Positions 60,135 through 64,000 of a stretch of 64,000 nt of DNA are shown here, one piece after another. Under the pieces are notes generated by a model. The model made no database searches. It was not told the DNA's origin and was given only the letters and a program-made list of their open reading frames with translations. Position numbers and translations under genes: made by a program. Positions within the stretch are counted from its first letter, which is position 1, and every line of letters begins with the position of its first letter. Origin of the DNA: Mycobacterium sp. SVM_VP21 (GTDB lineage Bacteria > Actinomycetota > Actinomycetes > Mycobacteriales > Mycobacteriaceae); contig CP101406.1 in the NCBI GenBank assembly GCA_024758765.1, forward strand, positions 1,302,001 through 1,366,000, given 5' to 3'.

Positions 60135-60974
60135 ATGCCAAACCCACCGGAACCGGACAACACCGAGTCGACCGAAGGCATCGCGGCCACTCCCCCCGAA
60201 CAGCCCGACGGTGACGATCAGGTCACCGAGACCCAGCCTGTCGCCTCGGCGGACGACGAGTCCGCGACGGCCATCCTGGCGGAGACACCGGCAGAAGCCG
60301 ACGCCGTCACCGAGGTGATCACCACCGAGGCCACGCCCAAGGAACCCGGGCCCGACGGATCACCGGAACGCCGCTTCACCGCACCCGGATTCGACGCCGG
60401 GCACACCGAGGTCATCCCGTCGGTGGGCGATGCGGACACCGAACTGATCGCTCAGCAGAGCGATGAGACGGGAAAGGCGATACCGCAACAGATCCCGGCT
60501 CGAGTAGGCGGCAAACTGCCGTCTACCGTGTCCCGCAGCTGGGGCTGGGTGATGGCGGTGATCCTGATCATCTTGGCGCTCGCGGCCATCGCGGTGCTGG
60601 GCACCCTGTGGCTGACCCGCGACACTCGGCAGGCCGCCTCGCAGGAAGAGCATGTGCGGGCCACCATCCAAAACTTCGACATCGCCATGCAGAACGGTGA
60701 TCTGGCGGCACTGCGCAGCCTTACCTGCGGCGACATCCGCGACCGCTACGTCAACTACGACCAAAAGGCCTGGGACGACACCTACCAGCGCATTGCGGCG
60801 GCCAAGCAGTACCCGGTTGTCGCCAGCATCGACGAGGTGGTGGTCAACGAGGGGCAGGCCGAAGCCAACGTCACCGCGTTCATGGCCTACGAGCCGCGGG
60901 TCCGCTCAACCCGCAGCTTCGACCTGCAGTTCCGCGACGACCAGTGGAAGATCTGCCAGTCGCACGGCAGCTAG
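60135..60974 (+). CDS. Single-pass membrane protein with acidic N-terminus (Rv0361-like)
   Basis: A 279-residue protein. Residues 1-135 are acidic and disordered, rich in Glu, Thr and Pro. One membrane helix (about 140-163, VMAVILIILALAAIAVLGTL) follows. The extracytoplasmic domain of about 110 residues (YVNYDQKAWDDTYQRIAAAK, then VVVNEGQAEANV) has an NTF2-like or DUF4878 appearance with two Cys (LTCGDI and KICQSHGS) that could pair. ATG 60135 has GGAGG ten bases upstream; the frame begins six codons earlier at TTG. It matches Rv0361 in size and place. Confidence 0.85.
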   Translation: MPNPPEPDNTESTEGIAATPPEQPDGDDQVTETQPVASADDESATAILAETPAEADAVTEVITTEATPKEPGPDGSPERRFTAPGFDAGHTEVIPSVGDADTELIAQQSDETGKAIPQQIPARVGGKLPSTVSRSWGWVMAVILIILALAAIAVLGTLWLTRDTRQAASQEEHVRATIQNFDIAMQNGDLAALRSLTCGDIRDRYVNYDQKAWDDTYQRIAAAKQYPVVASIDEVVVNEGQAEANVTAFMAYEPRVRSTRSFDLQFRDDQWKICQSHGS

Positions 60975-60983
60975 CGTTCCCCG

Positions 60984-61041
60984 CGAGCAGACAGAGAATC
61001 GCCCAAATACCGTGGGACTTGGGCGATTCTCTGTCTGCTCG
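60984..61041. terminator. Perfect 23-bp-stem hairpin between convergent genes
   Basis: Arms 60984-61006 and 61019-61041 pair fully around a 12-base loop. It lies ten bases after the Rv0361-like stop and 14 bases before the fba stop on the other strand. It has no U-tract and probably terminates both genes. Confidence 0.85.
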
Positions 61042-61054
61042 GCGCTGAGGCCGG

Positions 61055-62089
61055 TCAGCTGCTCAGGCTCTTACCGGCGCTGTGGAGGTCATTGCAGGCC
61101 TCGATGACCCGCTCGGTCATGGCGGCTTCGGCCTTCTTGAGGTAGCTGCGCGGGTCGTAGACCTTCTTGTTGCCGACCTCGCCGTCAACCTTGAGCACAC
61201 CGTCGTAGTTGCTGAACATGTGCCCGGCGATCGGACGGGTGAACGCGTACTGGGTGTCGGTGTCGACGTTCATCTTCACCACGCCGTAGCGCAGCGCCTC
61301 CTCGATCTCGGACTTCAGCGAGCCCGAGCCGCCGTGGAAGACGAAGTCGAACGGCTTGGAGCCGTCGGCCAGGCCCAGCTTGGCCGACGCCACCTTCTGG
61401 CCCTCGGCCAGGATGTCCGGGCGCAGCTTGACGTTGCCCGGCTTGTAGACGCCGTGCACGTTGCCGAAGGTGGCGGCCAGCAGGTACTGCCCCTTCTCGC
61501 CGGCGCCCAGGGCGGCGACAGTCTTCTCGAAGTCTTCGGGCGAGGTGTAGAGCTTCTCGTTGATCTCGGCTTCCACGCCGTCCTCTTCACCGCCGACCAC
61601 ACCGATCTCGACCTCAAGGATGATCTTTGAGCGGACAGCAGCACTGAGCAGTTCAGCGGCGATGTCCAGGTTCTCGTCGATCGGCACCGCCGAGCCGTCC
61701 CACATGTGCGACTGGAACAGCGGGTTTTCACCGGCCTTGACGCGCTCCGCGGAGATCGCCAGCAGCGGCCGCACGAACCCGTCCAGCTTGTCCTTCGGGC
61801 AGTGGTCGGTGTGCAGGGCCACGTTGACCGGGTAGCGGGCCGCGATCACGTGGGTGAACTCGGCCAGCGCCACCGCGCCGGTCACCATGTCCTTGACGCC
61901 CAGTCCGGAGCCGAATTCGGCGCCGCCGGTGGAAAACTGGATGATGCCGTCACTGCCCGCGTCCGCGAAACCCTTGATCGCCGCGTTGATGGTCTCCGAC
62001 GACGTGCAGTTGATCGCCGGGAACGCGTACGCGTTCTCCTTGGCGCGGCCCAGCATCTCGGCGTAGATCTCGGGGGTGGCGATGGGCAT
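61055..62089 (-). CDS. fba: Class II fructose-bisphosphate aldolase
   Basis: Zinc-dependent glycolytic and gluconeogenic aldolase. ATG 62089, with AGAGGAGAG upstream, gives 344 residues, the same as M. tuberculosis Fba (Rv0363c). Zinc and catalytic residues lie in LHTDHCPKDKLDG, EVEIGVVGGEEDG, FGNVHGVYKPG and FVFHGGSGS; NVDTDTQYAFTRP is the phosphate loop. The frame runs upstream beyond the true start without family similarity. Confidence 0.98.
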   Translation of the reverse strand: MPIATPEIYAEMLGRAKENAYAFPAINCTSSETINAAIKGFADAGSDGIIQFSTGGAEFGSGLGVKDMVTGAVALAEFTHVIAARYPVNVALHTDHCPKDKLDGFVRPLLAISAERVKAGENPLFQSHMWDGSAVPIDENLDIAAELLSAAVRSKIILEVEIGVVGGEEDGVEAEINEKLYTSPEDFEKTVAALGAGEKGQYLLAATFGNVHGVYKPGNVKLRPDILAEGQKVASAKLGLADGSKPFDFVFHGGSGSLKSEIEEALRYGVVKMNVDTDTQYAFTRPIAGHMFSNYDGVLKVDGEVGNKKVYDPRSYLKKAEAAMTERVIEACNDLHSAGKSLSS

Positions 62090-62176
62090 GGGAAATCTCT
62101 CCTCTGAGCTGACCGAAACTGCCATCGAGTATCGCAGGGGCGGTTTCACCGGTGGCCCCCGGTATGTTGGTGCGTC

Positions 62177-62875
62177 ATGAGCACCACCGCGGTCGCGATG
62201 CCGGGCCTGCTGGACCCGATGTATTGGCTGGGTGCCGGGGGCATCTTCCACGGCGCCGTACTGCCGGCCATCCTGGTGGTGGTCTTCATCGAGACCGGCC
62301 TGCTGTTCCCGCTGCTGCCGGGCGAATCACTGCTGTTCACCGGTGGCCTGCTGGCCGCCAAGGGGCTAGCCCCCGACATCTGGATCTTGGCGCCCGCGGT
62401 CGCCGTCGTGGCGGTGTTGGGCGATCAGTGCGGCTACTTCATCGGCCGGCGGATCGGGCCGGCACTGTTCAAGAAGGAAGATTCCCGCTTCTTCAAGAAG
62501 CACTACGTCACCGAGTCGCACGCGTTCTTCGAGAAGTACGGGCCGTGGGCGATCATCCTGGCCCGGTTCGCGCCGTTCGTCCGCACCTTCGTCCCGGTGG
62601 TCGCGGGCGTGTCCTACATGCGCTACCCGGTGTACCTAGCGTTCGACATCGTCGGCGGCATCCTGTGGGGCGGGGGGGTCACCACGTTGGGCTACTTCCT
62701 GGGCAACGTGCCGTTCGTCCACGAGAACCTGGAGAAGATCATCCTGGTGATCCTGTTCGTGTCGATGATCCCGGCATTCCTCGCCACGGCGAAGGCCTAC
62801 CGCAGCCGCCGCGGCGGCGGAGCGCCCGCCAACACCACCGCTGACTCGGCGCTCACGGCGCAGAATCCCAAGTAG
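62177..62875 (+). CDS. DedA-family membrane protein (Rv0364-like)
   Basis: A 232-residue integral membrane protein of the DedA superfamily, thought to be undecaprenyl-phosphate or lipid flippases, or proton-linked transporters. The family signatures are visible: FIETGLLFPLLPGES near the N-terminus, GDQCGYFIGRRIG in the middle, and ARFAPFVRTFVPVVAGVSYM with the conserved Arg residues. About five to six hydrophobic segments. ATG 62177. It diverges from fba across 87 bp, as in Rv0363c-Rv0364. Confidence 0.92.
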   Translation: MSTTAVAMPGLLDPMYWLGAGGIFHGAVLPAILVVVFIETGLLFPLLPGESLLFTGGLLAAKGLAPDIWILAPAVAVVAVLGDQCGYFIGRRIGPALFKKEDSRFFKKHYVTESHAFFEKYGPWAIILARFAPFVRTFVPVVAGVSYMRYPVYLAFDIVGGILWGGGVTTLGYFLGNVPFVHENLEKIILVILFVSMIPAFLATAKAYRSRRGGGAPANTTADSALTAQNPK

Positions 62876-62895
62876 ACCCCGCCCTCAGCACAGAG

Positions 62896-64000
62896 TCACC
62901 GGGCTGGCACCGCGGCCGCGACGTTATGCGCGGCCTCCATCAGCATCCACCCGCCCAGCTGCACCGACAGATCCCGTTCGGGGATCTCGGACTCCCGCAC
63001 CGCCCCGGCGATGGAAGTGGCCACCGCGCCGTCGGCACGGGGCACCTCGGCGGCCTGGTCCCAGAACGCCCCGAACAACGGCAGCCCATTGACCGTTTGC
63101 CGGTAGTCCCATGCCGATTTCGCCGACGACAGCACCAGCTTGCCGGCGGTGTCGCGTGCTTCGGCGTCGGCGTCAGAGTCCCCCGGCAACGCGGTGGCGA
63201 CCAGCGCCAGGTAGCGGGCGGTGATCCCGGCGAACAGCCCGCCGTCGCCACCGCCGGCACCCTTGATCACCCCGCCCGGGGCCATCCGCTTGCTCACCGC
63301 GGCCACCAGCCGGTGCACCCGAGCGGCGTGGCGCGGCTCCCCGGTGCGCACCGCCAACTCAGTCTCCAGCCCGAGCACCACGCCCTGGCAGTAGGTGTAC
63401 TCGGCGCGCACCAGCGAGCCCTCCCTGATGCCGTCGAACACCAAGTCGGTGTCCGGGTCAATCAGGGTGGCATCGATCCAGTCGCCCATTTGCTGGGCGC
63501 GCTGAAGCCACCCGGGTTCACGGGCCAGAAAGATCCCGGCCGGACCGTTGGCCGGGGCGTTGAAGAAGGGCGGCTCGGTGTCCTCACGCTCCTTCCGCCA
63601 GGGAATGCCGCCACCGGCCTGCGGCATCCATGAGTCGGTCAGCTGCCGGGTCAGGGTGTCCAGCGCGCGGTGCCGGTCGAGGCCGGTGACCAGGCAGGCC
63701 CGCTGAATCGCCAAGGCCAGCCACGCCATGTCGTCGTAGTAGGCGTTGGTCCAGCGGCCCACGTTGCGCAGCCGGTGGGTGCGAATCTGCCGCTTGATAC
63801 CCGTCGCCCGTTCGGGCTGCGGGTCGCGCAACTGGGCGTCGACCAGGCAGTCCAGCAGATGCGCCTGCCACCAGTAGTGCCAGTGCGGGGCGCGCCGGAT
63901 CGGTGGCCAGGCGACAACGCCGAGCTGGGTGCCCGGGATATGCCAGAGCGACTTGAGATGTCGCGCGGTGACGGCGGCCTCGGCACTTTCGGCACGATTT
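62896..64000 (-). CDS. Glycoside hydrolase family 76-like protein (Rv0365c-like), N-terminus cut off
   Basis: An alpha-1,6-mannanase-like enzyme. The frame is open to the right edge, so only about 367 C-terminal residues are seen. The catalytic Asp-Asp is in NAYYDDMAWLALA. Upstream, LKSLWHIPGTQLGVVAWPP and HWHYWWQAHLLDCLVDAQ are conserved with Rv0365c as I recall it. The (alpha/alpha)6 fold would fit action on mannose-containing lipoglycans of the envelope. It converges on dedA with a 20-bp gap. Confidence 0.88.
   Translation of the reverse strand, partial: NRAESAEAAVTARHLKSLWHIPGTQLGVVAWPPIRRAPHWHYWWQAHLLDCLVDAQLRDPQPERATGIKRQIRTHRLRNVGRWTNAYYDDMAWLALAIQRACLVTGLDRHRALDTLTRQLTDSWMPQAGGGIPWRKEREDTEPPFFNAPANGPAGIFLAREPGWLQRAQQMGDWIDATLIDPDTDLVFDGIREGSLVRAEYTYCQGVVLGLETELAVRTGEPRHAARVHRLVAAVSKRMAPGGVIKGAGGGDGGLFAGITARYLALVATALPGDSDADAEARDTAGKLVLSSAKSAWDYRQTVNGLPLFGAFWDQAAEVPRADGAVATSIAGAVRESEIPERDLSVQLGGWMLMEAAHNVAAAVPAR

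Overview
The window is chromosomal DNA of a mycobacterium (Mycobacterium sensu lato). Three things support this: very high GC, two giant glycine-rich PGRS proteins, and long stretches of gene order that I recall from M. tuberculosis (Mtb). These include the ctpH / thiC-thiD / thiO-thiS-thiG / thiE / mutT3 / glnX-glnH-pknG / fgd1 block, a metZ / Rv0390 / purT block, and a purA / Rv0358 / Rv0359 / Rv0360c / Rv0361 / fba / dedA / Rv0365c block. All Mtb comparisons are from memory, not from a search. The species is not identified. Absence of ackA-pta beside pknG and the PGRS genes without a PE domain suggest a lineage outside the tuberculosis complex.

Layout. 0-3 kb: 3' part of a CtpH-type P-type ATPase, a small translationally coupled protein, and, on the opposite strand, a 64-residue protein behind an M-box (Mg2+) riboswitch. 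3.8-8.5 kb: a two-gene ECF transporter and a 14-helix MFS exporter. 8.7-12 kb: TPP riboswitch, thiC, thiD and an alpha/beta hydrolase. 12-16 kb: FabH-type ketosynthase, flavin monooxygenase and a TetR-TetR fusion regulator. 16-23 kb: a minus-strand run thiO-thiS-thiG, a frameshifted SGNH hydrolase, lpqL and an lpqL paralogue, then thiE and mutT3. 23.5-30 kb: the glnX-glnH-pknG nutrient-sensing operon, fgd1 (F420-dependent G6P dehydrogenase) and an MBL hydrolase. 30.4-33.7 kb: methyltransferase, a TrkA-type K+ regulator and a divergent cation/proton antiporter.

33.8-45.4 kb is the most unusual part. It holds two secreted PGRS proteins with ordinary signal peptides instead of PE domains, a small secreted protein sharing the ADL(E/D)DLLD mature N-terminus with one of them, a phosphodiesterase and an acyl-CoA ligase. 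45.4-53 kb: fadE7, a PEP-mutase-like lyase, an SDR, small secreted and mycothiol-isomerase-like proteins, MarR, metZ, rhodanese and purT. 53-55 kb carries a Na+/H+ antiporter and a DoxX-like protein, and coincides with an apparent inversion breakpoint relative to Mtb. 55-64 kb: thioesterase, purA, Rv0358/Rv0359-like genes, a CDF metal exporter, Rv0360c/Rv0361-like genes, fba, dedA and the 3' part of a GH76 glycosidase that runs off the right end.

Functional themes are thiamine biosynthesis (nearly all thi genes, under riboswitch and operon control), metal and ion homeostasis (P-type ATPase, M-box, TrkA, two antiporters, CDF), glutamate/aspartate sensing through PknG, and cell-envelope proteins. 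Several genes end at unusually long perfect hairpins without U-tracts, a recurring terminator style here.
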